The notes below the pieces were generated by a model. It was not told where the DNA came from. It did not search any database and saw nothing but the letters and a program-made list of their open reading frames with translations. A stretch of DNA of 64,000 nt, taken from positions 96,001,319 to 96,065,318 of the forward strand of contig CP136066.1 of NCBI GenBank assembly GCA_032622095.1, read 5' to 3'. Positions 22,715 through 34,536 of the stretch are shown piece by piece. The translations under genes and the position numbers were made by a program. Origin of the DNA: Siphonodentalium dalli (Eukaryota > Mollusca > Scaphopoda > Gadilida > Siphonodentaliidae). Position 1 is the stretch's first letter, and each line of letters opens with the position of its first letter.

Positions 22715-23540
22715 GTTCTTTTATGTATATGTATATATTTCGCACTAAGAACTTTGTAAATATTGCACATCTCGCCAGTTACATGTGAATTCATGTCTTA
22801 GAGATTAAAGCATAGCATAGCGTGCACTGTTTTCATTAATGGGGCCCAGGGCGTTGAGATCTGGCGATAAATGGCGCAATTGCGCTTGAAGGTATAAAGA
22901 ATCTCATACGCTGCGTTAACACGAACAATAGCACAAACAAATGAGCGACACATATCGACTGATTGTTCAAACACTAGATGGGATTACAGTGTTAACGTTG
23001 AATTGTTGAATCACCCAGTATCAAATTAACTGTTTTCATTACTTGGTTCGTCGATTCTGGCCTAACCTCATATGGACCACTTTGCTCAGGGCCACTAAAC
23101 TCGGTCACGTGATGGGTAACGAAACACTCATAACAAATCATTAATTCTCGCTTGCAATGCTTATTTCTCGAAAACAAAATAATATTCTTCTTATGCCATA
23201 TTAGTGAAAGAAGAACTATATATTTATTGTGTCCATTGAACAAAACCGTTTTAAGAAATATAGTCCTGTATAAAGCTGATGCCTCGAACAAATTTCAATC
23301 TCATACTTTTTACCCATTTTCGCGCTGGCTGCTTTTATTGATAGCGCCGACAAATTTATCACAATTTCAACAGTAAGAAGCATCAGCGATTTATTTAGAG
23401 CATTTGTCCATCCGGTATCATAGACAAAAAATGAGAAACATATTCCTGCATGATTTTTAAAATATATCTTTCAATTATGCGCGCCCATCCACTCGCTGTG
23501 CCAAAATTCAAATGCAATATTGCTAACGTTGTTTACCCAT
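22715..23540. other. Gene-free stretch
   Basis: ATTAAAGCATAGCATAGC at 22,804-22,821 could be another LINE tail, weakly supported. The open frames at 22,992-23,291 (minus) and 23,152-23,376 (plus) overlap and match nothing known to me. Confidence 0.35.
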
Positions 23541-23793
23541 AGAAACGGGCGACTGGGCAGGAGTGAGTATAGACGCCCGCGATTGCAACTTCTGTTGTAA
23601 AAACACCGGCGATGAATACCATGTACTGCTTGAATGTGTATAGTTTGCGACGACCCGAATAAAATACATAGCGCCGTACTACATATTCAACCCTCTGAAA
23701 TTAAATTATCGCAATTAATGACCAATAGGAAAGTACAAGTTCAAAGCGGTGTCGCTAAATTCGCTTCCGTAATATTCTCCCGTTTAATGAACT
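23541..23793 (+). pseudogene. LINE C-terminal zinc-knuckle fragment
   Basis: Translation gives ETGDWAGVSIDARDCNFCCK, NTGDEYHVLLEC, an in-frame stop, FATTRIKYIAPYYIFNP, then after a -1/+1 shift SEIKLSQLMTNRKVQVQSGV and AKFASVIFSRLMN before a stop. The C-x2-C...H-x4-C cluster and the following 'KYI...YY..NP' match the tail of the LINE ending at 22,412 in order and spacing. It is a second, independent and older copy of that family, broken by a stop and a frameshift. Confidence 0.8.
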
Positions 23794-24215
23794 GAATGTT
23801 TGAACTGTCATTTCTTTTTAACTTATCGATGGAATCCGGTATGCCCCATTTAAACTGAAAATGTAACCTTCACCCCACCCCACCCCCCACATTAACACAC
23901 CCCGCTTGGTGTCCAAGGACTGAGTGACAGCCGTGTCATAGTTAACTGCGACATTACCAAACAAAAGTAGCCATGCTAGCTTAATGTAAGGGGGTGTTTA
24001 TACATTACCCGGCGAAGATCACATTCGCTTTAGCCGGCAGCGATAACAATAGAGTGTTTATACTTCGCCGGATAAGAATTACGGCTATCCGGATACTCAG
24101 CTATACGGTTTTCAACTTTTGGATAAAATGATTTAGTACAAGCACCTGATTGTCGTATGGATTCTAATTCGCTCTGCGGTTAAGTTAGATGTTTATCTGG
24201 GGTCATGCCGGGAAC
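23794..24215. other. Gene-free stretch
   Basis: A CCCCACC tract at about 23,870-23,890, and GTGTTTATAC + TTCGCCGG words repeated near 24,000 and 24,055. The latter could be a small transposon end. Nothing else. Confidence 0.35.
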
Positions 24216-24340
24216 AAGTCATTTCGTACCCTGACCAACTCGTACCTTCCGAAAAAAGTCAACTCGTACCCTATTCTGAGTCAACTCGTACCCTCCAGCT
24301 GAGTCAACTCGTACCCTCCTGAGTCATTTCGTACCCTCTT
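24216..24340 (-). repeat. Cluster of satellite core boxes in reverse orientation
   Basis: AGTCAACTCGTACCCT and variants (AGTCATTTCGTACCCT) occur five to six times at 20-30-bp spacing. This is the reverse complement of the GGGTACGAGTTGACT box that marks all satellites from 24,735 to 58,600 on the plus strand. It marks the left edge of the satellite domain and an inversion. Confidence 0.85.
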
Positions 24341-24734
24341 ATTTTATTTAGGATACAGACCCATATTTCCACCTTAGAGACCTTCCAAACACACCATGAG
24401 CACAGTATACGAGATGACTCGGTATATAAAAGTCAAATGACACAGACGTAAAACGAGCTACTGGAAAAGCAACAATCCATAAATTAATCCGTCGTCATTT
24501 ACAATCGCGGCTGATTAACCTATTGTCTTATACTCGCTGATAATATAACGCTGACATCATAATTCAAACGGACAAAGGGGGATTAACTATCAAAACAAAC
24601 TCGCTGGTAATATACCGCTGACATCATAATTCAAACGGACAAAGGGATGGTTAACTGATGATTATTTATGACTAGATAGTTCACGTCCCATTAATAAAAA
24701 CTCATAAAATATATGATAAACCCAAAGTGTTTCA
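24341..24734. other. Left-edge transition with a 66-bp direct duplication
   Basis: CTGACATCATAATTCAAACG and neighbours occur twice about 66 bp apart (around 24,535-24,590 and 24,601-24,655). One diverged GTATACGAGATGACTCGGTA box lies near 24,408. No gene. Confidence 0.6.
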
Positions 24735-25411
24735 GGGTACGAGTTGACTCGATATATATAAATCGCGTTACGATGACTAGATTGACTTTATAACTAAGTG
24801 CAAAACACGCGAAACTGTCCATAAAATAATATGATAAACTCGAAGTGACTCAGGGTATATGAGTTGACTTTGTTGTTCAAAAGAGTTTATGTCACACTCG
24901 GTATTATGCAATTGTGACTTGGGTACGAGTCTGATCATTTGGAAGTAAAATCGTTGGGTCAATTAAACGTACGTTCGATCGAACACTTTACAATGATTGA
25001 ATCAGCTATCCCAGCATCTGGGTACGAGTTGACTCGATATATAGAAATCGCGTTACGATAACTAGATCGACTGTATATGTTCAAAACACGCGAAACTGTC
25101 CATAAAATACTATGATAAACTCGAAGTGAGTCAGGGTATATGAGCTGACTTAGTTCATGGATAAATGTACAAGATGTATTTATATTATACGAGATTGTAA
25201 ATGTTGTGACTTAGGGTACGAGTTGACTCGATATATAGAAATCGCGTTACGATGACTAGATTGACTTTATAACTAAGTGCAAAACACGCGAAACTGTCCA
25301 TAAAATAATATGATAAACTCGAAGTGACTCAGGGTATATGAGTTGACTTAGTTCTTGGATAAGTGTACAAGATGTAAATCTATTCTACGAAATTGTAAAA
25401 TTTGTGACTTA
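24735..25411 (+). repeat. 198-bp satellite, left-edge units
   Basis: A few 198-bp monomers mixed with an internally deleted long unit (24,866-25,018). The monomer has two boxes GGGTAYGAGTTGACTY spaced about 118 and 80 bp apart, and the characteristic TCGCGTTACGATGACTAGAT and GTCCATAAAATAATATGA blocks. Confidence 0.9.
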
Positions 25412-25787
25412 TGGTACGAGTTGACTTTGTTGTTCAAAAGAGTTTATGTCACACACGAACGGCGACAGTCTATATTATATATATATATGAGTTGAAACGT
25501 GGTGTTAAAACTGTGCACCAATATATACGGTACGAGTCCACCAAAGGGTTCAAGATAATTATGTTTACCATGATAGAATAGTTGCACTCGGCATTATGGA
25601 ATTGTGACTTGGGTACGAGTTGACTCAGTCTGATCATTTGGAAGTAAAATCGTTGGGCCAATTAAACGTACGTTCGATCGTCCGTAAACAGTTTGCCCCA
25701 TGCACAGTGAAACTCCTACCCCAGGGTACATGTTCACTTAGTTTATTAACACTTTGCAATGATTGAATCAGCTATCCCAGCATCTGG
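25412..25787 (+). repeat. Satellite 'long unit', copy 1 (Helitron-free)
   Basis: A ~375-bp module starting GGTACGAGTTGACTTTGTTG and passing the CGAACGGCGACAGTCTA / TATTATATATATATATGA site. It includes CCAATTAAACGTACGTTCGA and GTTTGCCCCATGCACAGTGA, and ends CCCAGCATCTGG. The Helitron target is intact (empty) at 25,472/25,473. The minus-strand MAQRFYFQ... open frame here and in the other copies is non-coding. Confidence 0.9.
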
Positions 25788-27138
25788 CTACGAGTTGACT
25801 CGATATATAGAAATCGCGTTACGATAACTAGATCGACTGTATATGTTCAAAACACGCGAAACTGTCCATAAAATAATATGATAAACTCGAAGTGACTCAG
25901 GGAATATGAGTTGACTTAGTTCTTTGATAAGTGTACAAGATGTATTTATATTGTACGAAATTGTAAAATTTGTGACTTAGGGTACGAGTTGACTCGATAT
26001 ATATAAATCGCGTTACGATGACTAGATTGACTTATTAACTAAGTGCAAAACACCCGAAACAGTCCATGAAATAATATGATAAACTCGAAGTGACTCAGGG
26101 TATATGAGTTGACTTAGTTCTTGGATAAGTGTACAAGATGTATTTATATTATACGAAATTGTAAAATTTGTGACTTAGGGTACGAGTTGACTCGATATAT
26201 AGAAATCGCGTTACGATGACTAGATTGACTTTATAATTAAGTGCAAAACACCCGAAACAGTCCATAAAATAATATGATAAACTCGAAGTGACTCAGGATA
26301 TATGAGTTGACTTAGTTCTTGGATAAGTGTACAAGATGTATTTATATTATACGAAATTGTAAAATTTGTGACTTAGGGTACGAGTTGACTCGATATATAT
26401 AAATCGCGTTACGATGACTAGATTGACTTTATAACTAAGTGCAAAACACGCGAAACTGTCCATAAAATAATATGATAAACTCGAAGTGACTCAGGGTATA
26501 TTAGTTAACATAGTTCTTGGATAAGTGTACAAGATGTATTTATATTATACGAAATTGTTAAATTTGTGACTTAGGGTACGAGTTGACTCGATATATAGAA
26601 ATCGCGTTACGATGACTAGATTGACTTTATAACTAAGTGCAAAACACCCGAAACAGTCCATAAAATAATATGATAAACTCGAAGTGACTCAGGATATATG
26701 AGTGGACTTAGTTCTTGGATAAGTGTACAAGATGTATTTATATTATACGAAATTGTAAAATTTGTGACTTAGGGTACGAGTTGACTCGATATATAGAAAT
26801 CGCGTTACGATGACTAGATTGACTTTATAATTAAGTGCAAAACACCCGAAACAGTCCATAGAATAATATGATAAACTCGAAGTGACTCAGGATATATGAG
26901 TTGACTTAGTTCTTGGATAAGTGTACAAGATGTATTTATATTATACGAAATTGTAAAATTTGTGACTTAGGGTACGAGTTGACTCGATATATAGAAATCG
27001 CGTTACGATGACTAGATTGACTTTATAACTAAGTGCAAAACACGCGAAACTGTCCATAAAATAATATGAGTTGACTTAGTTCTTGGATAAGTGTACAAGA
27101 TGTATATCTATTCTACGAAATTGTAAAATTTGTGACTT
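25788..27138 (+). repeat. 198-bp satellite array, about 7 monomers
   Basis: Tandem monomers with the variants CACGCGAAACTG and CACCCGAAACAG. The last monomer is shortened. No gene content. Confidence 0.95.
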
Positions 27139-27517
27139 AGGGTACGAGTTGACTTTGTTGTTCAAAAGAGTTTATGTCACACACGAACGGCGACAGTCTA
27201 TATTATATATATATATATGAGTTGAATCGTGGTGTTAAAACTGTGCACCAATATATACGGTACGAGTCCACCAAAGGGTTCAAGATAATTATGTTTACCA
27301 TGATAGAATAGTTGCACTCGGCATTATGGAATTGTGACTTGCGTACGAGTTGACTCAGTCTGATCATTTGGAAGTAAAATCGTTGGGCCAATTAAACGTA
27401 CGTTCGATCGTCCATAAACAGTTTGCCCCATGCACAGTGAAACTCCCACCCCAGTGTACATATTCACTTAGTTTATTAACACTTTGCAATGATTGAATCA
27501 GCTATCCCAGCATCTGG
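27139..27517 (+). repeat. Satellite 'long unit', copy 2 (Helitron-free)
   Basis: As the copy at 25,412, and almost identical to those at 36,405 and 49,243. They share the variants GAATCGTGG, TTGCGTACGAG and CAGTGTACATATTCAC. The empty Helitron site is at 27,200/27,201. Confidence 0.92.
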
Positions 27518-30500
27518 CTACGAGTTGACTCGATATATAGAAATCGCGTTACGATAACTAGATCGACTGTATATGTTCAAAACACGCGAAACTGTCCATA
27601 AAATAATATGATAAACTCGAAGTGACTCAGGGTATATGAGTTGACTTAGTTCTTGGATAAGTGTACAAGATGTATTTATATTATACGAAATTGTAAAATG
27701 TGTGACTTAGGGTACGAGTTGACTCGATATATAGAAATCGCGTTACGATGACTAGATTGACTTTATAACTAAGTGCGAAACTGTCCATAAAATAATATGA
27801 TAAACTCGAAGTGACTCAGGGTATATTAGTTAACATAGTTCTTTGTTAAGTGTACAAGATGTATTTATATTATACGAAATTGTAAAATTTGTGACTTAGG
27901 GTACGAGTTGACTCGATATATAGAAATCGCGTTACGATGACTAGATTGACTTTGTAACTAAGTGCAAAACACGCGAAACTGTCCATAAAATAATATGATA
28001 AACTCGAAGTGACTCAGGGTATATTAGTTAACATAGTTCTTTGATAAGTGTACAAGATGTATTTATATTATACGAAATTGTAAAATTTGTGACTTAGGGT
28101 ACGAGTTGACTCGATATATAGAAGTCGCGTTACGATGACTAGATTGACTTTATAATTAAAGGCAAAACACCCGAAACAGTCCATAAAATAATATGATAAA
28201 CTCGAAGTGACTCAGGATATATGAGTTGACTTAGTTCTTGGATAAGTGTACAAGATGTATTTATATTATACGAAATTGTAAAATTTGTGACTTAGGGTAC
28301 GAGTTGACTCGATATATAGAAATCGCGTTACGATGACTAGATTGACTTTATAACTAAGTGCAAAACACGCGAAACTGTCCATAAAATAATATGATAAACT
28401 CGAAGTGACTCAGGGTATATTAGTTAACATAGTTCTTGGATAAGTGTACAAGATGTATTTATATTATACGAAATTGTTAAATTTGTGACTTAGGGTACGA
28501 GTTGACTCGATATATAGAAATCGCGTTACGATGACTAGATCGACTGTATATGTTCAAAACCCTCGAAACTGTCCATAAAATAATATGATAAACTCGAAGT
28601 GACTCAGGGTATATGAGTTGACTTAGTTCTTGGATAAGTCTACAAGATGCATTTATATTATACGAAATTGTAAAATTTGTGACTTAGGGTACGAGTTGAC
28701 TCGATATATAGAAATCGCGTTACGATGACTAGATTGACTTTATAACTAAGTGCAAAACACCCGAAACAGTCCATAAAATAATATGATAAACTCGAAGTGA
28801 CTCAGGATATATGAGTTGACTTAGTTCTTGGATAAGTGTACAAGATGTATTTATATTATACGAAATTGTAAAATTTGTGACTTAGGGTACGAGTTGACTC
28901 GATATATAGAAATCGCGTTACGATGACTAGATTGACTTTATAACTAAGTGCAAAACGCCCGAAACAGTCCATAAAATAATATGATAAACTCGAAGTGACT
29001 CAGGATATATGAGTTGACTTAGTTCTTGGATAAGTGTACACGATGTATTTATATTATACGAAATTGTAAAATTGTGACTTAGGGTACGAGTTGACTCGAT
29101 ATATAGAAATCGCGTTACGATGACTTGATTGACTTTATAACTAAGTGCAAAACACGCGAAACTGTCCATAAAATAATATGATAAACTCGAAGTGACTCAG
29201 GGTATATGATTTGACTTAGTTCTTTGATAAGTGTACAATATGTATTTATATTATACGAAATTGTAAAATTTGTGACTTAGGGTACGAGTTGACTCGATAT
29301 ATAGAAATCGCGTTACGATGACTAGATTGACTTTATAACTAAGTGCAAAACGCCCGAAACAGTCCATAAAATAATATGATAAACTCGAAGTGACTCAGGA
29401 TATATGATTTGACTTAGTTCTTTGATAAGTGTACAATATGTGTTTATATTATACGAAATTGTAAAATTTGTGACTTAGGGTACGAGTTGACTCGATATAT
29501 AGAAATCGCGTTACGATGACTAGATTGACTTTATAACTAAGTGCAAAACGCCCGAAACAGTCCATAAAATAATATGATAAACTCGAAGTGACTCAGGATA
29601 TATGAGTTGACTTAGTTCTTGGATAAGTGTACAAGATGTATTTATATTATACGAAATTGTAAAATTTGTGACTTAGGGTACGAGTTGACTCGATATATAG
29701 AAATCGCGTTACGATGACTTGATTGACTTTATAACTAAGTGCAAAACACGCGAAACTGTCCATAAAATAATATGATAAACTCGAAGTGACTCAGGGTATA
29801 TGATTTGACTTAGTTCTTTGATAAGTGTACAATATGTATTTATATTATACGAGATTGTAAATGTTGTGACTTAGGGTACGAGTTGACTCGATATATAGAA
29901 ATCGCGGTGCGATGACTAGATTGACTTTATAACTAAGTGCAAAACGCCCGAAACAGTCCATAAAATAATATGATAAACTCGAAGAGACTAAGGTTATATG
30001 AGTTGACTTAGTTCTTGGATAAGTGTACAAGATGTATTTATATTATACGAAATTGTAAATGTTGTGACTTTGGGTACGAGTTGACTCGATATATAGAAAT
30101 CGCGGTGCGATGACTAGATTGACTTTATAACTAAGTGCAAAACGCCCGAAACAGTCCATAAAATAATATGATAAACTCGAAGTGACTCAGGATATATGAG
30201 TTGACTTAGTTCTTGGATAAGTGTACAAGATGTATTTATATTATACGAAATTGTAAAATTTGTGACCTAGGGTACGAGTTGACTCGATATATAGAAATCG
30301 CGTTACGATGACTTTATTGACTTTATAACTAAGTGCAAAACACGCGAAACTGTCCATAAAATAATATGATAAACTCGAAGTGACTCAGGGTATATGATTT
30401 GACTTAGTTCTTTGATAAGTGTACAATATGTATTTATATAATACGAAATTGTAAAATTTGTGACTTAGGGTACGAGTTGACTCGATATATAGAAATCGCG

Positions 30501-31844
30501 TTACGATGACTAGATTGACTTTATAACTAAGTGCAAAACGCCCGAAACAGTCCATAAAATAATATGATAAACTCGAAGTGACTCAGGATATATGAGTTGG
30601 CTTAGTTCTTGGATAAGTGTACAAGATGTATTTATATTATACGAAATTGTAAAATTTGTGACTTAGGGTACGAGTTGACTCGATATATAGAAATCGCGTT
30701 ACGATGACTTGATTGACTTTATAACTAAGTGCAAAACACGCGAAACTGTCCATAAAATAATATGATAAACTCGAAGTGACTCAGGGTATATGATTTGACT
30801 TAGTTCTTTGATAAGTGTACAATATGTATTTATATTATACGAAATTGTAAAATTTGTGACTTAGGGTACGAGTTGACTCGATATATAGAAATCGCGTTAC
30901 GATGACTAGATTGACTTTATAACTAAGTGCAAAACGCCCGAAACAGTCCATAAAATAATATGATAAACTCGAAGTGACTCAGGATATATGAGTTGACTTA
31001 GTTCTTGGATAAGTGTACAAGATGTATTTATATTATACGAAATTGTAAAATTTGTTACTTAGGGTACGAGTTGACTCGATATATAGAAATCGCGTTACGA
31101 TGACTTGATTGACTTTATAACTAAGTGCAAAACACGCGAAACTGTCCATAAAATAATATGATAAACTCGAAGTGACTCAGGGTATATGATTTGACTTAGT
31201 TCTTTGATAAGTGTACAATATGTATTTATATTATACGAGATTGTAAATGTTGTGACTTAGGGTACGAGTTGACTCGATATATAGAAATCGCGGTGCGATG
31301 ACTAGATTGACTTTATAACTAAGTGCAAAACGCCCGAAACAGTCCATAAAATAATATGATAAACTCGAAGAGACTAAGGTTATATGAGTTGACTTAGTTC
31401 TTGGATAAGTGTACAAGATGTATTTATATTATACGAAATTGTAAATGTTGTGACTTTGGGTACGAGTTGACTCGATATATAGAAATCGCGGTGCGATGAC
31501 TAGATTGACTTTATAACTAAGTGCAAAACTGTCCATAAAATAATATGATAAACTCGAAGTGACTCAGGGTATATGAGTTGACTTAGTTCTTGGATAAGTG
31601 TACAAGATGTATTTATATTATACGAAATTGTAAATGTTGTGACTTTGGGTACGAGTTGACTCGATATATAGAAATCGCGTTACGATGACTAGATTGACTT
31701 TATAACTAAGTGCAAAACACGCGAAACTGTCCATAAAATAATATGATAAACTCGAAGTGACTCAGGGTATATGAGTTGACTTAGTTCTTTGATAAGTGTA
31801 CAAGATGTATTTATATCATACGAAATTGTAAAATTTGTTACTTA
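27518..31844 (+). repeat. 198-bp satellite array, about 22 monomers
   Basis: Head-to-tail monomers at an exact 198-bp period with short local deletions. In the right part two monomer types alternate. One has CTTGATTGAC, CACGCGAAACTG, GATTTGAC and CAATATG. The other has CTAGATTGAC, CGCCCGAAACAG, GAGTTGAC and CAAGATG. This makes a 396-bp dimer. Marker variants (GAAGAGACTAAGGTT with GCGGTGCGATG) repeat 1,386 bp (7 monomers) apart at about 29,900 and 31,290. The small minus-strand open frames are repeated by-products. Confidence 0.96.
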
Positions 31845-31907
31845 GGGTACGAGTTGACATTGTTGTTCAAAAGAGTTTATGTCACACACGCGAACGGCGA
31901 CAGTCTA
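31845..31907 (+). repeat. Left part of the Helitron-filled long unit, macro-copy 1
   Basis: GGGTACGAGTTGACATTGTT to GGCGACAGTCTA, then directly the Helitron 5' end. The right part resumes at 34,353. Confidence 0.9.
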
Positions 31908-32810
31908 TCTATTATATATTTTTGGAAGATCTGTGTGTCTGTGTGTGTGTCTGTGTGTGTGTGTGTTCGCGATGAACTCAAAAACGGCCCACCCGATTTC
32001 GATGAAACTTGGTATGTGGGGGTATTTTCTGCCGGGGACGAACATAGGCCTATTAATTTGTCCGTGCGAGGTCAACTTTTCACGTGCCGAGGTCAAATCT
32101 GTTTTTACGCCGTTTTGCGCTAATATATTTCAGTTCGGTGCTTACAAATCGATTCGAAACAGCGCGAATAATAACATGCCAGTCATAATAATGACACTAT
32201 GAGAATATTTCGTGTTTCCTCTTTCCAACGATATATAATATGTATGTATCCGTTTTAGTTATCTGCCTCAATTATTAAGAAGAAGTGGTACGATCTTCTA
32301 TCAGGGTAAAAACAATGCGTAACTTCTATGACGTCGTTAGAGGTCATACAGTTAGATCACGTTAACTCTTACCCGGCCGATGCATTTGACTGTTTCAGAC
32401 GTCTTGGGGATATCTCGGGCACCGATGGTAATTTATCTTTACGTTGAAACTTGAGGCGCGTTTATATACTTCAGTGGAAATCAAATCGGGTTAAACTGGC
32501 GGATTTTTACGGACGAAATTTGATGCATAGGGTATCTCAGTATCCGCTGGGCCGATTTCCCGGTATCCGCTGGGCCGATTTCCACCATTTTTGGGGTGTT
32601 GGTGTTTGACCCCACCTGACCTTGACCTTCAAAATGGTCAATTCAAGGTCAAATCGGGTAAAACCGGATGGATTTCGACGGGTACTTTTGTCGGGTACTT
32701 TTGTTCGGGCACTGTGTTTTGGACGGGTCAAATCGTGACCCCACTTGACCTTGGCCTTCAAAATAGACAATTCAAGGTCAAAGCCCGGACGAAGTCGGGT
32801 CACCTTCTAG
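31908..32810 (+). mobile_element. Non-autonomous Helitron unit A, macro-copy 1
   Basis: It begins TCTATTATATATTTTTGG and ends CACCTTCTAG. A GCCCGGACGAAGTCGGG hairpin lies about 10 nt before the end, which is the standard Helitron 3' structure (TC at 5', hairpin, CTRR at 3'). After the 5' end comes a (TG)n/CTGTG tract, then ACCCGATTTCGATGAAACTT. The middle carries TGACCTTGACCTTC / AATTCAAGGTCAAA inverted motifs. There is no Rep/helicase frame, so it needs a helper. The 3' end joins the next unit's TC with no spacer. The overlapping ~100-codon frames in both strands are not supported as genes. Confidence 0.88.
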
Positions 32811-33427
32811 TCTATTATATATTTTGGAAGATCTGTGTGTCTGTCTGTGTGTGTGTGTGTCTGTGTGTTCGCGAATAACTCGAAAACGTCCCAACCGATT
32901 TCGATGAAACTTGGTATGTGGGGGTATTTTCGGCCGGGGACGAACATAGGCATATTAATTTGTCCGTGCGACGTCACCTTGACCTTGAAATCGGGTCATT
33001 TCAAGGTCAAACGCCCGAATATCACGGGATTTCGATGAAACTTGGTATGTGGGGGTACTTTCTTATGGCGAGTCTCATAAGCATATTCATTGGCCCGTGC
33101 GACGTGACCATGACCTTGAAATCGGGTAACTTCAAGGTCAAATCGCCAATTTTGATGGGATTTCACCGAAATTTGATACGTTGGGTTACTTTTGTTCACC
33201 GATTGTTTTGGACGGGTCCAATCGTGACCCCGACCAGACCTTGACCTTCAAAATGATCAATTCAAGGTCAAATCGGGTAAAACCGGATGGATTTCGACGG
33301 GCACGTTTGTCGGGTACTTTTGTCCGGGCAGTGTTTTGGACTGGTCAAATCGTTACCCCACTTGACCTTGACCTTCAAAATGGACAATTCAAGGTCAAAG
33401 CCCGGACGAAGTCGGGTCACCTTCTAG
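32811..33427 (+). mobile_element. Non-autonomous Helitron unit B, macro-copy 1
   Basis: 617 bp with the same TC...CTAG ends as unit A but a different interior. GGGATTTCGATGAAACTTGG-type units recur at 32,898, 33,028, 33,159 and 33,290 (130-131-bp period). Each is followed by a TGACCTTGA ... TCAAGGTCAAA inverted pair. It thus carries an internal minisatellite. It joins unit C directly. Confidence 0.88.
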
Positions 33428-34352
33428 TCTATTATATATTTTGGAAGATCTGTGTGTCTGTGTGTGGTCTGTGTGTGTGTCTGTGTGTGTGTTCGCGATG
33501 AACTCAAAAACGGCCCACCCGATTTCGATGAAACTTGGTATGTGGGGGTATTTTCGGCCGGGGACGAACATAGGCCTATTAATTTGTCCGTGCGAGGTCA
33601 ACTTTTCACGTGCCGAGGTCAAATCTGTTTTTACGCCGTTTTGCGCTAATATATTTCAGTTCGGTGCTTACAAATCGATTCGAAACAGCGCGAATAATAA
33701 CATGCCAGTCATAATAATGACACTATGAGAATCTTTCGTGTTTCCTCTTTCCAACGATATATAATATGTATGTATCCGTTTTAGTTATCTGCCTCAATTA
33801 TTAATAGAAGTGGTACGATCTTCTATCAGGGTAAAAACAATGCGTAACTTCTATGACGTCGTTAGAGGTCATAAAGTTAGATCACGTTAACTCTTCTCCG
33901 GCCGATGCATTTGACTGTTTCAGACGTCTTGGCGATATTTCGGGCACCGATGGTAATTTATCTTTACGTTGAAACTTGATAATTAATGAGCGTGTGTATA
34001 TGAGGCGCGTTTATATACTTCAGTGGAAATCAAATCGGGTTAAACTGGCGGATTTTTTCGGACGAAATTTGATGCATAGGGTATCTCGGTATCCGCTGGG
34101 CCGATTTCCCGGTATCCGCTGGGCCGATTTCCACCATTTTTGGGGTGTTGGTCCACCTGACCTTGACCTTCAAAATGGTCAATTTCAAGTTCAAATCGGG
34201 TAAAACCGGATGGATTTCGACGGGTACTTTTGTCGGGTACTTTTGTTCGGGCACTGTGTTTTGGACGGGTCAAATCGTGACCCCACTTGACCTTGGCCTT
34301 CAAAATAGACAATTCAAGGTCAAAGCCCGGACGAAGTCGGGTCACCTTCTAG
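33428..34352 (+). mobile_element. Non-autonomous Helitron unit C, macro-copy 1
   Basis: 925 bp, closely related to unit A over its whole length, with an extra segment around 33,978-34,002 (ATAATTAATGAGCGTGTGTA) and a shorter stretch near 34,150. It ends CACCTTCTAG and is followed by host TATTATATATATATGAG, matching the right side of the empty site. Confidence 0.88.
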
Positions 34353-34536
34353 TATTATATATATATGAGTTGACTCGTGGTGTTAAAATTGCGCACCAAT
34401 ATATACAGTACGAGTCCACCAAAGCGTTCAAGATAATTATGTTTACCATGATAGAATAGTTGCACTCGGCATTATGCAATTGTGACTTGGGTACGAGTTG
34501 ACTCAGTCTGATCATTTGGAAGTAAAATCGTTGGGC
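34353..34536 (+). repeat. Right part of the Helitron-filled long unit, macro-copy 1
   Basis: It continues the long unit after the Helitron (TATTATATATATATGAG to AAAATCGTTGGGC), then switches abruptly to the 156-bp satellite. Confidence 0.9.
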
